From Marisa cornuarietis (Eukaryota; Mollusca; Gastropoda; Architaenioglossa; Ampullariidae), in NCBI GenBank assembly GCA_004794655.1, contig SMMW01000596.1:620001-684000 (forward strand): 64,000 bases of DNA, read 5' to 3'. The notes under the pieces are model-generated. The model saw only the letters and a program-made list of their open reading frames with translations, ran no database searches and was not told the origin of the DNA. Numbering within the stretch: the first letter of the stretch is position 1; every line of letters starts with the position of its first letter. Position numbers and translations under genes: made by a program. This document shows, piece by piece, positions 1-62,200 of this stretch.

Positions 1-2
1 AT

Positions 3-797
3 ATAGATCTGTTAGCAGGTACAAACAAGGAACTGCAAGACCTCACCAACAGACTGACAGACAGCTCAAACGCATATGGAATGGAGACCAGCACTGAAAA
101 AAGCAAAGTTATGATCAATGGCAACGGCAAAGAGGAGATCTATATGAACGGGGTACAACTCGAAGAGGTAAGTAGCTTCAAGTACTTGGGAGCCACCCTC
201 CCCAAGGACGGCAGCTCCACGCAAGATATCCGCATCAGGATCGCAACAGCAACAGCAGCAATGGCTAGGCTAGATAGGATCTGGCATAGCCACAAGATAA
301 GGTTCACTACCAAGTACAGGCTATACAAATCCCTGGTAGTGCCGATCCTGCTCTACGGATGCGACACGTGGACTCTACTCGCCGAAACAGAAAGGAGAAT
401 CCAGGCATTCGAGCACAAGTGTCTGGGGAGGCTGCTCCGGATCTCATACAAAGAACACAAAACCAACGACTTTGTAAGAAACAAGATTGCCGCTCTCGTA
501 GGACACCAGGAACCTCTACTATCAACAGTCAAGCGACGTAAGCTGGTCTTCTTTGGCCATGTGACTCGGCACGACACCTTGTCGAAGACTATCCTTCAAG
601 GCACCTTGGAGGGTGGCCGACGCCGCGGAGGTCAGAGAAAGAACTGGCTTACGAACGTCAAAGACTGGACTGGTCGTCCTGTACAGGACCTGCTGACTAT
701 TGCCCAAAATAGGCAAGAGTGGCGGGCCCTGTCAGTTGCAGCGTCTATCCATGTGCTCCCCCCAACGCCGGGTGCCAGGCAAGGGACGACTGACTGA
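3..797 (+). mobile_element. RTE-like LINE, C-terminal reverse transcriptase fragment (5' open at window edge)
   Basis: The open frame runs from the window edge to a TGA at 795-797. It carries the usual C-terminal reverse-transcriptase landmarks of LINEs: FKYLGATLPKDG, a YKSLVVPILLYGCDTW block, RIQAFEHKCLGRLL, and a basic GGRRRGGQRKNW segment before the end. These phrases are typical of endonuclease/reverse transcriptase ORFs of RTE-like elements; the clade is an inference. The frame is followed directly by a short (TGAC)n run (785-807), which fits the microsatellite-like 3' tails of such elements. There is no stop inside the visible part, so this copy may be fairly young. The 5' part lies outside the window. 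Confidence 0.82.
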
Positions 798-1016
798 CTG
801 ACTGACATCACAACGTTTGAAGTCATGCGAGCTTTGATCATGGACTCAACTAAAATGGTCTACCAAAGACAGGCACATTACATTCGATATAATATAACAC
901 CTACACTCACACAAACCATTCTTCCTTTCCCCTATCTCTTTTCTTCCATACAACATACATGCACACGCACGCGTTAATGCGCGCGCGCGCACACACACAC
1001 ACACACACCCGTATTA

Positions 1017-1185
1017 GGCCATCGGCCCCAGCTGCTTTGAGAAACCAAACCTGTGAATCTAACCTTTTCTATGTCACTAAAAGCTGTCAGACCCCAGACT
1101 TCGGAAGAATATAACAGCATAGGTAGGACCTGGGTATCAAATAGTTTAAATATACTAGGATTCAGGTTACCTAACCTCCACATCG
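1017..1185 (-). mobile_element. LINE reverse transcriptase fragment, antisense
   Basis: On the minus strand a short frame reads MWRLGNLNPSIFKLFDTQ, then VLPMLLYSSEVWG and DIEKV. This matches the C-terminal RT region of LINEs (FDTQVLPxLLYGSEVWG is a recurring phrase). It is a remnant with no catalytic motif. It abuts a (CA)n/(CG)n stretch at 985-1008. It is a separate insertion, opposite in orientation to the flanking RTE pieces. Confidence 0.6.
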
Positions 1186-1380
1186 TTCTCAGCAGCTGAG
1201 CTTCTCTTTCTTTTCCTTTTTAGCACTTTCGTGGAGTGCAGTCGTAAGAGATAGTTTAGTTCCTTGGTTGTGTTTTCTTTTTTTCATCACGAGTGTATTT
1301 TTGTAATCTTTTCGAGCTTGATTGTAGGTTTCTTTACTTGCCCTTGACTGTGTTCGAGTATATTCGCGGAGTAATTTTCT

Positions 1381-1938
1381 AGCGCATAAACAAGGCCAGG
1401 CATGCTTTTAACACCCTACGCCCCATCTGGAACTCCCGAGCATTATCCCTCCGCAGTAAGACCCGCATCTTCAACACCAATGTGAAGGCAGTCCTACTGT
1501 ATGGCACCGAAACCTGGAGAGTGACAAATGCCATCAACAACAAGCTCCAGACATTTACCAACCGATGCCTTCGCCATATTTTGGGAATAAGATGGCCTGA
1601 AAAGATCTCCAATAGCAGCCTGTGGAAAAGAACTAACCAAAGTGCCACTAGTCAAGACATCAAAAAGCGCAAGTAGGGCTGGATAGGACACATCCTGCGC
1701 AAACCAGCTGACACCATTGCCAGGCAGGCACTTGAATGGAACCCTCAGGGGAAGAGGAGAGTTGGGAGGCCAAAACAGACTTGGAAAAGATCAGTAGAGA
1801 GCGAGGCAAACGATGGCGGAACCACATTGGCCCAACTGAGGGGGGGGGGGCTGCCCAAAACCGGATCCGCTGGCGAGGTGTTGTTGCGGCCCTTTGTTCC
1901 TCGAGGAGTAGCAAGGAATGATGATGATGATGATGATG
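1381..1938 (+). mobile_element. RTE-like LINE 3' fragment with (ATG)n tail
   Basis: The plus strand encodes INKARHAFNTLRPIWNS, KAVLLYGTETWR and NKLQTFTNRCLRHILGIRWP, then, after an in-frame stop at 1675-1677, GWIGHILRKP, ALEWNPQGKRRVGRPKQTW and a frame change. These are diagnostic phrases of the end of RTE-type ORFs. The fragment closes with (ATG)n at 1919-1938, the expected simple-repeat tail. Stops and frame changes show it is dead. A run of ten G at 1841-1850 interrupts the frame near the end. Confidence 0.8.
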
Positions 1939-2242
1939 AATTTTCTAGCGCTGTGTTTCTTTTCACGGCATTCCTTATCGAACCACTTGGCACCTGATGT
2001 TCGTGCGAGTTTGTCTGTGTACACCCTCTTTTTCATGCCCTGTGCCGACGTTAGTACAAAATCATTGAAACTTGAAACCTGTGTCTGGGGATGTTTGTAT
2101 GCATTTATAAGCTTCTTGTAAGATTCTCTTACATTCTTCTAAGTTTATTTTTATATTCTTCCTCTTTTGATGGTTCCCATATAAATCTAAGTGAGCACTG
2201 CTTTTCAGTAGTCCCTCCTGCGTCTTGGTAACTACTTGAGAT

Positions 2243-2452
2243 TTACATCAGAACTGGCATTTGAGAAGACTCCACTCGCGGAGTAATCTCTACTGAGTAC
2301 CTGGTCGTTAGGTCAGAACGGCACAGGAAGTAGTCCACAACGCTATTACCGTGGGGTGAGACGTAAGTGTAGCGAGCAGAATTGTCACCAGAATCACCAT
2401 TTAGCACAAACGAGGACACTGTAGAGCACAAATTGATTAAAAGACGACCAGA
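2243..2452 (-). mobile_element. LINE endonuclease-domain fragment, antisense
   Basis: The minus strand reads GRLLINLCSTVSSFVLNGD, then RYTYVSPHGNSVVDYFLC and later SSQMPVLM. This is the C-terminal half of the apurinic-like endonuclease domain of LINE ORF2 (the SPHGxSVVDYF block just before the SDHxPV block, here degraded to SQMPV). It is a remnant of about 70 codons in the last intron of the upstream receptor gene. Confidence 0.62.
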
Positions 2453-2592
2453 ATAATTTGTTTCTGTGTCTTGTGATTGTCTTTGGTTTTCGTTCTCTGT
2501 GAGTATAGAGAACGATAAAGGAAGATAACTAACATCTCACTGTGTAAAAAAGAAGCAACAGTCTACTTCTCATTCCTCTTGTGTCTTTGCAG

Positions 2593-3044
2593 GGGTTTAT
2601 ATTCCTCCGACTAGTGTGTCGTACACTGTGACCAGTATTGTGACCTACACTCCAGTCGGGAGGGAGTCGCTAGAGACGTCGTCAGTCCAAGACCCGACAC
2701 AGTCACTGCTGACACCAACACACTCAGGCGCCTATACAGCGGCTATTGTCGTGCCTGTTCTTATTGTCGCCATCGTCATAGCTATCATCGTTGTCGCCAT
2801 TATTTATGGAAAGAATGTTGAGCGGCTTGTCAATGAAGGGGAGACAAGACCTGGTTTAATGTCGTTAGGAGCAGGTGGTTTCATCAGTCACGTGCGCGAC
2901 AAGCTCAAAAGGAAGAACTGTGGAGGGGGTGTAAACCAAGGCACTGACCTTTCTGAGAATATTGTTTACTATGACCCTGGCTTGAGAAAACCGGTTTACG
3001 ACATGACTGTTTTACCCGATAAATCAGCAGAAGATGATGAGTAA
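2593..3044 (+). CDS. Terminal exon of an upstream SRCR-type receptor (stalk, TM, tail); partial gene
   Basis: A 3' splice site (ttgtgtctttgcag) precedes 2593; the exon enters in phase 1 and ends at TAA 3042-3044. It encodes GVYIPPTSVS, a Ser/Thr stalk, a membrane helix of about 25 residues (YTAAIVVPVLIVAIVIAI onward), a basic juxtamembrane stretch (VRDKLKRK) and a tail ending KPVYDMTVLPDK. Exon phase, the GVY-x-P opening, helix position and the PVYD(M/I)T ending match the terminal exon at 56544-57046, so the two are paralogs. No SRCR exon lies between 1 and 2592, so the rest of the gene is upstream of the window. The tail differs from its paralog: DPGL and KPVY stand where the other has NPGY and NPVY. 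Confidence 0.85.
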
Positions 3045-3652
3045 TGCCAGAAAGTGGGATGAAGATGTGATTTGATCCTGCGACGCCCTAAGCGATGAAG
3101 CCTTTGATCAACATTGTTAAGCAGATTCGGTTTTCATCAAGGCTATTTTTAATGACTAGACTGGTTTTTACCAAGAGTATTTCTTAGTGACAAGATATGT
3201 TTACTGTAAATTTCCCTGAAAATGCTTTCCCGTACCGAAGCATTTTGCTTTTAATTCCCCCCCCCTCTTCGTGGACTAGAGTTAGATGCACATAGCAAAG
3301 CTAATCGTGTAGCTAATTGTTGTCAACCGCGCTAGAAGCATTAACTGTGTCTTTCTCTGTCTCTTGATGTATGATGTTGTGTGTGCAAGCAACAAACTGT
3401 AAATAACATTTTTCTGACACGATGCAATCTATCAGTAATTAATTAATAACTATGATATGTCGACTTTATTGAATTGATAAATGTGACAGCATTAAGGTTT
3501 ATACTGCATTTCCATTTCAGCTTCTGAAATATTTTTAGAAACATTTACTATCTTTCAAAGAGACAAGATGTGTATATCGTTTTCTATCAATAATAGAAAT
3601 GTATCATCATAAAATGTTCTAAGTAAAACAAGAGTTTTTGGCTACACCTGTA

Positions 3653-3658
3653 AATAAA
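3653..3658 (+). terminator. Poly(A) signal AATAAA of the upstream receptor gene
   Basis: AATAAA lies 609 bases after the stop codon and is followed within 30 bases by a GT/T-rich stretch (gttgcttttctatgtttgtg). The 3' UTR would be about 0.6 kb (3045 to about 3680). The cleavage site itself cannot be seen. Confidence 0.6.
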
Positions 3659-3689
3659 ATGTTGCTTTTCTATGTTTGTGTCAACTGCA

Positions 3690-5095
3690 TTTATTACCGT
3701 TTTACGTTATATAATTCTAAAGCCTTCAGTTTAGAAATTTCTCATAATACTCATTATATTCGGATTATTATGTGTGAAGCAGCCGTAATGTCGTGAAGAA
3801 CGATTTTCTGAAATACTGTATCGGCTATGGAGTACGAGATATTCATTCTTTGTGAGTTTCATCACATTCTACTGGAATTAACTAATATACAAACTGCTGA
3901 CTGTAGGTTACAAAAGTCTGCTGAAGTATCTCATATCTAATTCTAATATCTAATATGCGCACTGGGGATTACAAAAGCCTACTGGAAGTAAATCATACCT
4001 GAATTGGGCACTGGGGACAGTGTTCTGTTCTGGTTTATAATAAAGTTTAATGATTGATGCTAATTAAGATCACATTCACAATCCTCATAGCTATCAATAT
4101 CTATTACCACACATAAAAACACCGCAAGTCACGTCATCAAAACAAATCACAAGACATCCTTGTCCAGACATAACCCGCACGTTATAGCGAAATGACTTGA
4201 ATAGCTCGTCAATATTTACACTCACCTTCTCGACAGCACCAGACATTCCTGTGAAGTTGACCTTCCCAACGCCAGGATCGGTATTAGCAATGTCTTGAAT
4301 TTCGAGTTCATCCCAGCAAAAAGAATGATTCATAGGAATACTGTATTTGAATTTATAGGACAACACAAGAACAGAGCAGAATCCTGGCACTGAGGAAGCG
4401 AATGCGACATCAGAAACATCTACGGAGCAAAACCCAGGACGGCACGAAACGCATCTATCACCAGACGACATCGCTGAAGCAAACACATCCAACATCTAAT
4501 CTACAGAACATGTAGCAAAGTACATGATTCGCCATTCAGAAAATGGAAAAGAGCATGGTCACAATGCCAGGAAAGTTAAAAGTGTCAGTTAAAGAGGTTC
4601 ATAATTCTGTAAAGTCAAAAATCAGAAGCAAGAACGCAAAATGAAAAACACCCGTTAGTGGATGAAGATATTTACTAGAAAAAAATGACGCTGCACAAGG
4701 ATCGAAGAACAATGAAGTACAGATGCAAACTAGGCAAGAAACATCAGAGATCGGTAGGAGCATATAAGTGTACATAAGTTCGTGGAAGGAGACAGCGAAA
4801 GTGAAACTTCGATTGACGGACAAGAGAAAACGACAAAGCTCAAGCTAGAGAGGTAGATGATGTATATCAGTGTAGGTATAATATTCATTTTTAACGTTTT
4901 ATCACCTCGAAAACAGCAGCAGGTGTCCTTCAGTCAAACGCATGCGTAGACCACAAGAGTAGAGCAAAGACATCCCCGCAACCGTGTCCGGCTCATCGCG
5001 CTGGGCAGGTGGCAGAGTTACCGCGAAGGCACTCATGAACGATTATTGTTTAATATGATAAAGGGTGATTTGATAATAGCGGTGATTTCACAGTA
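3690..5095. other. Intergenic DNA without a recognised gene
   Basis: The segment is AT-rich and holds no recognised protein domain. A minus-strand frame of 133 codons (4094-4495) is open from ATG to stop and has nine cysteines, but it matches nothing I know, has no visible splice or promoter context, and is of a length that chance allows in a window this large. I treat it as unproven. Confidence 0.5.
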
Positions 5096-5159
5096 AGAGA
5101 GTGTGAAGGAGGAACAAATCGGAGCATCCGGGGAAAATCTCCTGACAGCTAATTGTCCT

Positions 5160-5690
5160 CTCGAGAAATTTTCGGGTATCGCGTCCAGAAAGTGTGGAGA
5201 GTCATCTCCAGAAAGTGTCAGGTGGCACTTCAAGAAAGTCTCGATGTCATCTTCAGAAAGTGTCAAATATAGCGTCCAAAGAGTGTCAGGTACGACGTCC
5301 AGACAATGTCGGGTACCACGTCCAGATAATGTCAGGTAGCACGTCAGACAATGTCAGATATCACGTCCAGATAATGTCAGATATCACGTCGACATAATGT
5401 CAGATATCACGTCCAGACAATGTCAGATATCACGTCCAGATAATGTCAGGTACCACGTCAGACAATGTCAGATATCACGTCCAGACAATGTCGGGTACCA
5501 TGTCCAGATAATGTCAGGTATCACGTCAGACAATGTCAGATATCACGTCCAGATAATGTCAGATATCACGTCCAGATAATGCCAGGTACCACGTCCAGAC
5601 AATGCCATGTACCACGTCCAATGTCAGGTACCACGTCCAGACAATGCCATGTACCACGTCCAATGTCAGGTACCACTTCCAGACCAATCC
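5160..5690. repeat. 23-bp minisatellite alternating GATATC and GGTACC
   Basis: Tandem units of about 23 bp follow the pattern tatcacgtccagataatgt plus cag(a/g). The first units (5160-5290) are more diverged (cagaaagtgtc forms). Most units contain one of two palindromic hexamers at the same place, GATATC or GGTACC, and some lack a two-base 'ca' (cgtcagacaat). The open frames read through it (MSDITSRQCQISRPDNVR and similar) are products of the repeat, not genes. Confidence 0.9.
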
Positions 5691-5699
5691 ATGTTTTCG

Positions 5700-6965
5700 T
5701 GTACAAGCAGTGTGTTCTTTGAAAAGTGTCCCCACCCGTGGAATATATTTGAAACTGGACCAGACTAATCAACTCGAAAAAGACTGCAGAGGAGACAATA
5801 TAAAAGTACAGAGTGTACTAGCTATGCTAAAAACAAAATTATCAATTCCTAGTCCTGATTATTATGCTGACTCATATCCAGACAGATTGTAATTATTCTA
5901 GTTAGGTCTCTCTAGGTTTTCGTCAGGAGTGTATGTTCGGTCTCATCACAAATGTCAGAGATGAAGGTTCAGAAATTCTACTTAATCAGCATAAATTATT
6001 TTCTGTGGTTTTGCAAGTATCCTTAGTGATCTACGCTAACCCATTTCTTTGATGTTTTGACAGCATGACGAGGAGGTTACTCTCCTAAAACTCTCATTAC
6101 CCAGTAAAGTCAGTCTAGAATTTTTTCTTTTATTGCCATTCATCTTATAAATCTTTCTTAAATTTTGTTAGATAGTTCAAGTTAATTTTAAAAAGCCACA
6201 GCATGCATACATGTACACACTGGTATTTCTTACCCTCCCACCACCACCACCCTCAAATGTTCGAATAATAGCATTTCTGTGGAGGTAAGATTAACATAAA
6301 TAATTTCAAAGTAAAAAAATGAAGGAAAAGAATAAGGTGAGAAGATTTTCAAGTCACCTGGTAAGTTACATTTCTTTCCCAAAGCTTTGTAATACGTTGG
6401 CAAATGGCAAGTGTGTCCAATCTTATTCATGCAGGAGTAAGTCCACAGGGTCATATTGTTCTTTCTTTTATTTACAACGGACACGCCTCCTTGTTTAAAT
6501 TGCAAATATTGTATTCCGCAGCTGAACTGTTAGCTCGTTTAACAGCTAACACTCCAGCAAGTAAGCACTTGTCAGTTGTGATCAGCATTCAGAAAGTTAA
6601 TTTCTCTCCCTTCTAGTTGACCTCTTCTCCGCGGTGGTACGAATAGCTTTGGCATGAGACACTCATAATAACAAGGAGCTCCTTCCCGCTCCCTGTCGCG
6701 AGCATCAAATTCATTTGCACCCTCTCGATGAAGTGACCCTTTTGGGTCTGTTTTATCCCGTGCACGTTTTAATTTCTTTTTTTTTTTTTTTTTTTTTTTT
6801 TTTGTTCAGGTCTGCAGATCCTGACCTGTCAAACAATTGAAACTCCTGCTCCAAAAGGTCACCCTATCAAGGCAGCGTACCACCAACACCTCCGAGCAAA
6901 TCTTGAAACAACAGAACGGTGCTGTGCGAGCCCGCTCTTTGCTTATTATCCGGATGTGACCTGTT
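5700..6965. other. Intergenic DNA upstream of the large receptor gene
   Basis: No gene is recognised. The segment is AT-rich up to about 6600 and ends with a run of about 25 T (6779-6803) that could be the poly(A) tail of a minus-strand retrocopy, although no coding sequence is visible beside it. GC content rises from about 6840 toward the promoter. Confidence 0.5.
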
Positions 6966-6969
6966 GTAG

Positions 6970-7009
6970 CCAATGACCTCACGTGGCCGCGAGGTAAATG
7001 GATTTAAAA
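6970..7009 (+). promoter_or_regulatory. Putative core promoter: CCAAT, CACGTG E-box, TTTAAAA box
   Basis: CCAAT at 6970-6974, a palindromic E-box CACGTG at 6980-6985 and a TATA-like TTTAAAA at 7003-7009 lie in this order 143-182 bases before the signal-peptide ATG. A start site near 7030-7040 would give a 5' UTR of about 115 nt with a (GTCT)n run. The assignment rests on spacing and motif order only. Confidence 0.45.
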
Positions 7010-7064
7010 GGACGGCAAGGGGCGCCGCGCTGTTAAACAGCCCCGTAAAAACAGTCTGATCAAC

Positions 7065-7094
7065 ATGGAGAAGACCTGTGGCTTGACTTCTTGA
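7065..7094 (+). promoter_or_regulatory. Nine-codon upstream ORF in the receptor 5' leader
   Basis: ATG at 7065 opens a nine-codon frame (MEKTCGLTS) that stops at TGA 7092-7094, 57 bases before the main ATG and in the same frame. Both ATGs sit in the identical context CAACATGG (A at -3, G at +4). If transcription starts at the TTTAAAA box, this uORF is in the leader and would lower translation of the main frame. This is inference from sequence. Confidence 0.4.
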
Positions 7095-7151
7095 CTCGTC
7101 GTGTCTGGAGTTACTGGTGTGTCTGTCTGTCTGTCTGTCTCGCGGTGCAAC

Positions 7152-57046
<49,895 letters not shown>

Positions 57047-57575
57047 GTACCGCTCAGCACATCAGTGACCGCGACACATGCAGTAAATACCTCTTTGATG
57101 ATCTTGTCGATATAGGTTCTGACCGGCACCCACGGCTGTACAAAGTACACGGTATGTACTACCATCATGCCTTCCGTTAGCTACAATCATGAATGGTCGT
57201 TGGTTAATGTCATCAATGGTGATTTATGAACGAGTGCCTTTGTTTTGATATGGTGCCATAGATATGCATTATATATATTTTTTTTTAACCCACAAGTATG
57301 ATTTTATTGATGTCTCAAACATTCGGACAAGTCCTGTCATGTATATTTTTATGTAGCATACCGTAAAGAGAATGTTTTACAACTTATGACTGGTTCATAT
57401 TTATCTAGAAATATGAAGATATGTCATGAAATGTATAAAGACCATACAACCTTAAAGGAGTTCAGGTATGAGAAGCTTTTCAATCAGTGATAAAACAGAG
57501 CACATAATTATAATGTGAATATTGAACATGTAAGAACTGTTGTGAATTGTACTTTCAAGTATTTTATAATGTAAA

Positions 57576-57581
57576 ATTAAA
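57576..57581 (+). terminator. Putative poly(A) signal ATTAAA of the large receptor gene
   Basis: ATTAAA lies 530 bases after the stop, followed at once by a GT and T-rich stretch (57582-57604). No AATAAA occurs nearer in the 3' UTR. The use of this variant signal is inferred. Confidence 0.5.
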
Positions 57582-57604
57582 GTGTTTTTTTTTTTTTTTT
57601 TTTT

Positions 57605-59035
57605 AAGTGTAAAATTCATTTCTTCACATCTGATGTTTTGCTGTTTTTGGATAACATTACTATTACATTTTAGAAAATTGTGTAAAATGACACCTATGTT
57701 GGTTAAAACATTGTACTTTCTTTGCCTTCAGTCACGAAACCATAAGGTCTCACCCCCTCAAATCTCATACCACTCTAAACTTAGATTGCATTCACACACC
57801 ACACATTTTTATTTACACATGCAGCTTCCCAGTACAAAAAATATAAAAATGTGTAGTTTTCCAGTACCACCCTTTAATTAAAAGCATACATACAAAACTC
57901 CAGTTTTCCAAACAAATATCATTAGCAAACATCATAAAATAGACAATCCAGCGTGTGCATACATGGAAAAACAATTAGTTTTCCCATGCAGCATTGTCAC
58001 CCAATCTTCATAAGCCCATGAACCTTCAGAACATGAGCTGGAATGTTAGATTTTGAAAAAAAAAATGCATTATTATCTATATCTGAATACACATTTCCTC
58101 TTTATCTGAAATAATGCATGCTTCATCAATTTCAAGAATTGTTTTTTACCATTTACTTGTGCTGAATAATGGACAAGGTGGTGTAAAAGTCTTTTAGATA
58201 AATGTAATACTAATCAAATGACAAGAGCAACATTTTATATACATAACATGTATCTTTTAGTAGCAAAAGTATATCTACTCGGTAATTTTAGTATACAGCT
58301 TACAAAAATAGTAGAGCAGGCAAAGAAGCCTTAATAAGGAGTATCATACACTTGATATTCATGAGGAGGACAATAACAAAGATATGACATTGACCGGAAA
58401 TATCTATCACTTAGTAATTTTTAGTTCCCACATTAAAGGAGATATTCCACAAAAGAAACATCTGTATCAGTTGTCCAGATCCAATGATCTCTTAATGCCA
58501 AATATTTGTAACAGATGATATGAGATCAAAGATGAAAGCACACCTCAGGTAAAAATAGGACTATTCACCCGCGTGAAGTGCACACCATTTCAAAATTAGC
58601 TCCCACATGCTTTTTCCCAATCCTTCCAAAATAAAGATAATGCAATGTCTGTCTAGATCACACTACTTTGTTCATACTGGCAGGATGAAAGAAAGACAGT
58701 AGACTCACAACCTGCATAAATTACTGCATACATGCAGCTTAACACCATCTAAACATTGATATGTGTAGAGGCCTATGCCAATGCCAAGATGTTTCATAAA
58801 AACATTTCAAATTCTGAATATTTTGCACCTGAATTGAATCAATGCCTGTTAATACAACATACCTTTAGTGCTTAATAAAGCTCTTAAAAGTAGTTTGAAA
58901 ACTGGTTAGCTCAAGAAAAATGAATCATGCTTCATCTCCAATTATAAAGCACACTATCACCAAATGTTTGTTAGTGACATGTAAACAAAGCTTGTTAGAC
59001 AGCTTCTTTCTTAGCTGCAGTACTATTTATTACTC
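57605..59035. other. AT-rich, CpG-poor DNA; possible 3' UTR of a minus-strand gene
   Basis: No gene or repeat is recognised. The sequence is AT-rich and CG dinucleotides are rare compared with the receptor gene. It would be the 3' UTR if the minus-strand segment at 59036-59263 is a terminal exon; TTTATT on this strand near 57807 would be its AATAAA. Confidence 0.4.
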
Positions 59036-59263
59036 TTAATCATAAGGAGCAGAGGATTTAGACCAGTATCTTCTATCTGCACACTGAGCAATGCCAACTG
59101 CATGTACATCTGTACTGCCTGGGGCTGTCACAAAATGACAGCTGTCCATGCCATGCAGGACCACAGACTCTGAGCATGTTCTGCAACTCTGCCCACTACA
59201 CAAGCAGGCACAGAGCTGTGGTCTCAGGGAGCCACCCTCACAGAAAAACTCCAAAGATGACAT
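59036..59263 (-). CDS. Candidate terminal coding exon, minus strand, unidentified
   Basis: A GC-richer island in AT-rich surroundings that is open on the minus strand for 75 codons to a TAA. It is Cys-rich and reads SLRPQLCACLCSGQSCRTC, ESVVLHGMDSCHFVTAPGST and ends QCADRRYWSKSSAPYD. Composition and the sharp GC boundary suggest coding. Possible acceptors on that strand include tttttctgtgag and gagaccacag, both in frame. I do not recognise the protein. It could also be a chance frame. Confidence 0.3.
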   Translation of the reverse strand: MSSLEFFCEGGSLRPQLCACLCSGQSCRTCSESVVLHGMDSCHFVTAPGSTDVHAVGIAQCADRRYWSKSSAPYD

Positions 59264-62200
59264 GGAGAAAACACCAAAAAACTAGGTCTGACAGGCATGC
59301 TCTTGAAAACATGAAGAAAAGAAAGCTGCAGAATAACATAAATGACCAATCACTTTCGTTAAACACTTTCAATTCTATGCACTTGAACTCCAAAACGACA
59401 GCTGTATAACTTTTATGTAGAATGCATTAAGAAGAATCCAATCACTATTTTTCTAACACCATGTGTTAAATAATGCAGTCAGATACTTTCCATTTTAAAT
59501 CTGAGGCACTTCTTCTTTTCCTACAAATGACAGAGGAGACAAGTGTATATTCAGCCATAGCTGAACTGTTTTAACAGGTAAAAAACAGGGTTTATTTTAA
59601 ATCCCTTCTTTCGCTGTGCATGCATTAACCCAATATATAAAAACACGGCTTCTGAAATTCCTCCCAACCTATTATTTGCTAATTAAGGCAATTAAAGCAA
59701 TGTTTCTTTTTAAATCAAGCCACTTTCTTTCTTGATGGTGTCTGACACCATACAATGGCAGCATGTTGTGAAGGGAACATTGTTGCTCATTATTCTTTTT
59801 GGACTTCAAATAAGTATTTATCTCAATATCTTATCTCAACATTACTCTCAACCTGCATCATCAAAGGTTTCAGATAGTTTTGAATTTCTTTGTGTCAAGG
59901 GATATACACACTATATAATAAATATTACTTTCTTTGATAGAATTAATCATGGATTTCCTCACAATGACATACTTTAATGGCATGAGAGACTTTTTTTCAT
60001 CTTATATAGAATGTAACCTTTGACAAAGATGGAAACAAGGCTTCAATGTTTTTGGCTTTCATTTGGATGCTGCTAATAACCTGCTTGTATCTAATCTTAT
60101 GCAATGTACTAACAAAAATAACAAAAAAGCAACTTCAAACTTGTACAAAGACTGGAAGACGTGAACTTGCATCTGTCTATCCAGACAGCTTAACCATGCA
60201 TACCTATCAAGAAACTTTTAGCAAAAGGAAGGTGAGTATGTTACGAAAGTCAACTTGTTTTATAACAAAGTTAAAGTAACAAATTAGAGATGCTCTTGTG
60301 TCACTCTAATTTTAGCTCCTTTTAGCCCCAAAAACAAGAAACAATACTGGACAACAAAAACAGCTGAACACCTGTCAAAAAGACATTACTGATTTAAGAA
60401 ATGTTAATAAATATCACCCCTGAAGAAAATATGTACACGAGATTAAAATAATACATACCACAGCATATGGACAGAATGAGTTCTCATGACTGGAATATTT
60501 CACACCGCATATTGTATGGTCACAGCCAGTCAGTAGCATCAGGAAAGGTAATGTTATTATGATATGCAAGGCATATGGCAAGAGATACAAAATAAAATAA
60601 CATCTGGTAATATTAGTTGCAGTATATTATTTAATATTTGCACCAATAACCTGTAAGAATTTTTACAAAGTGATTAATATATGATTTCCCTGGTACCACT
60701 ATAGAAAATATTCTTTTAGCACCATTAACCATCAATACTATTTTTACATAATTTCGCTTTCCTGCTTCTGCTATAAGGGAAGTGATAAATGTACAACTAT
60801 TTAAAAATATAAAGACTTGCTTTTCTAATGTTGCTTAATAATAGAATCAGCATAAGAGCTATTTGGTTTGTCAGTGTTTTATGCTGAGACAGCATACCTC
60901 TTCTTTGCTTACACTGTTCACAGCAATGTACAAGTTTTTAAAGGTACTTAAATTTTGACATGATGTAGAGTGGCTTTTCCATCTCAACAGTGCTGGCTAC
61001 CCCTAATTAAAATCTTTCTGTTACTAATAAATTTTCAGTGTGACACTTATTCAGTTAGTTCTCAGCATTAGCTTGACAATATGGTGCACTTTAAAAACTT
61101 ATTGCAGACTCCTGCATCTGTACTGCCTTTAAGGTTATGTTGTAATACCCTATCAAATAGCATACAGTTATGCTTATAATGACTATAAATAATTATAATA
61201 CTGTGCAATTAAAAAAAAATATGGACAGTTGCCAGCATAGACATGCTATCGCTTGTTCATATTTTAATTGAGAAGAATTTAGTCCCATGTGTATTTTATG
61301 ACATATAAAACTGCATCTAAGAGTAACACCATTAAAGACAAAAAATAAATTTACCATTTTGCATCTAAATTAATACACAATCACTCTAATGGTACCATGC
61401 ACCAAGAGGTCAGAATAAGTTCAAAAACACAGCATTAGCTGCAGGGAGTGGGTAGTCAAAATGACCAGTGATTACACCACACATAAAGAGATGCTCAAAA
61501 CTAAACCTAAACAAGCCTCAGGTTAAAATAACCAAGTTAAAGACGGGAATATTTTATTTCCCTTGTGCCCATGCACTCACACCTGAAAAGAAACCCCAAT
61601 ATGATGGTACAGGACTTGCATTTCCACAAATAACCTGTTTAATGTGCCCTGCATGGTCCAAACATCTTCCTCAATTTTGTAGCCACAACTTTTTGTAATA
61701 AAAATTAATGACTTTCCTATTTAATAATTTGTGCAAGCAAGAATTTCTTAAATGCAGTTTAATTAAAGTATTTTTAAGTTCAACACACTCAATTCCAGAT
61801 TGCATAGCTACTATATTATCTTTCTTCACACATGCAGTCAAAGCTCAATGCAGACAGCATATGTATGTTATCTAAATTTACAAATTTTTCTACAATGAGC
61901 CAGCCAATCAGGAGACAAGGAGTACACTGTTCAACCAGCATAAGACCTTCTAATTATTAAAGATACTTATTGCTTTTCAAGAATGTCTCTAATAAAGAGA
62001 TCATTACAGTATTAGTAAAGGGTAAATATGATGTTTTATTTATACAAGAAATATACTCCAGGACAATTTCACTTCTTCAATGACAAAGCTTTGCAGTATA
62101 TCATAAATGACTGGATTGTATAATTTTTAATACTTGTGCAAACTGTATACATCATAATTCAAAAATAATTTCTGCTTGTTATCTGATTTTGTGAATATAA

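Noticed and set aside
4094..4495. 133-codon minus-strand frame with many cysteines
   Set aside because: No recognisable family, no splice or promoter context, and the length is possible by chance in 64 kb; mentioned only as an unproven ORF.
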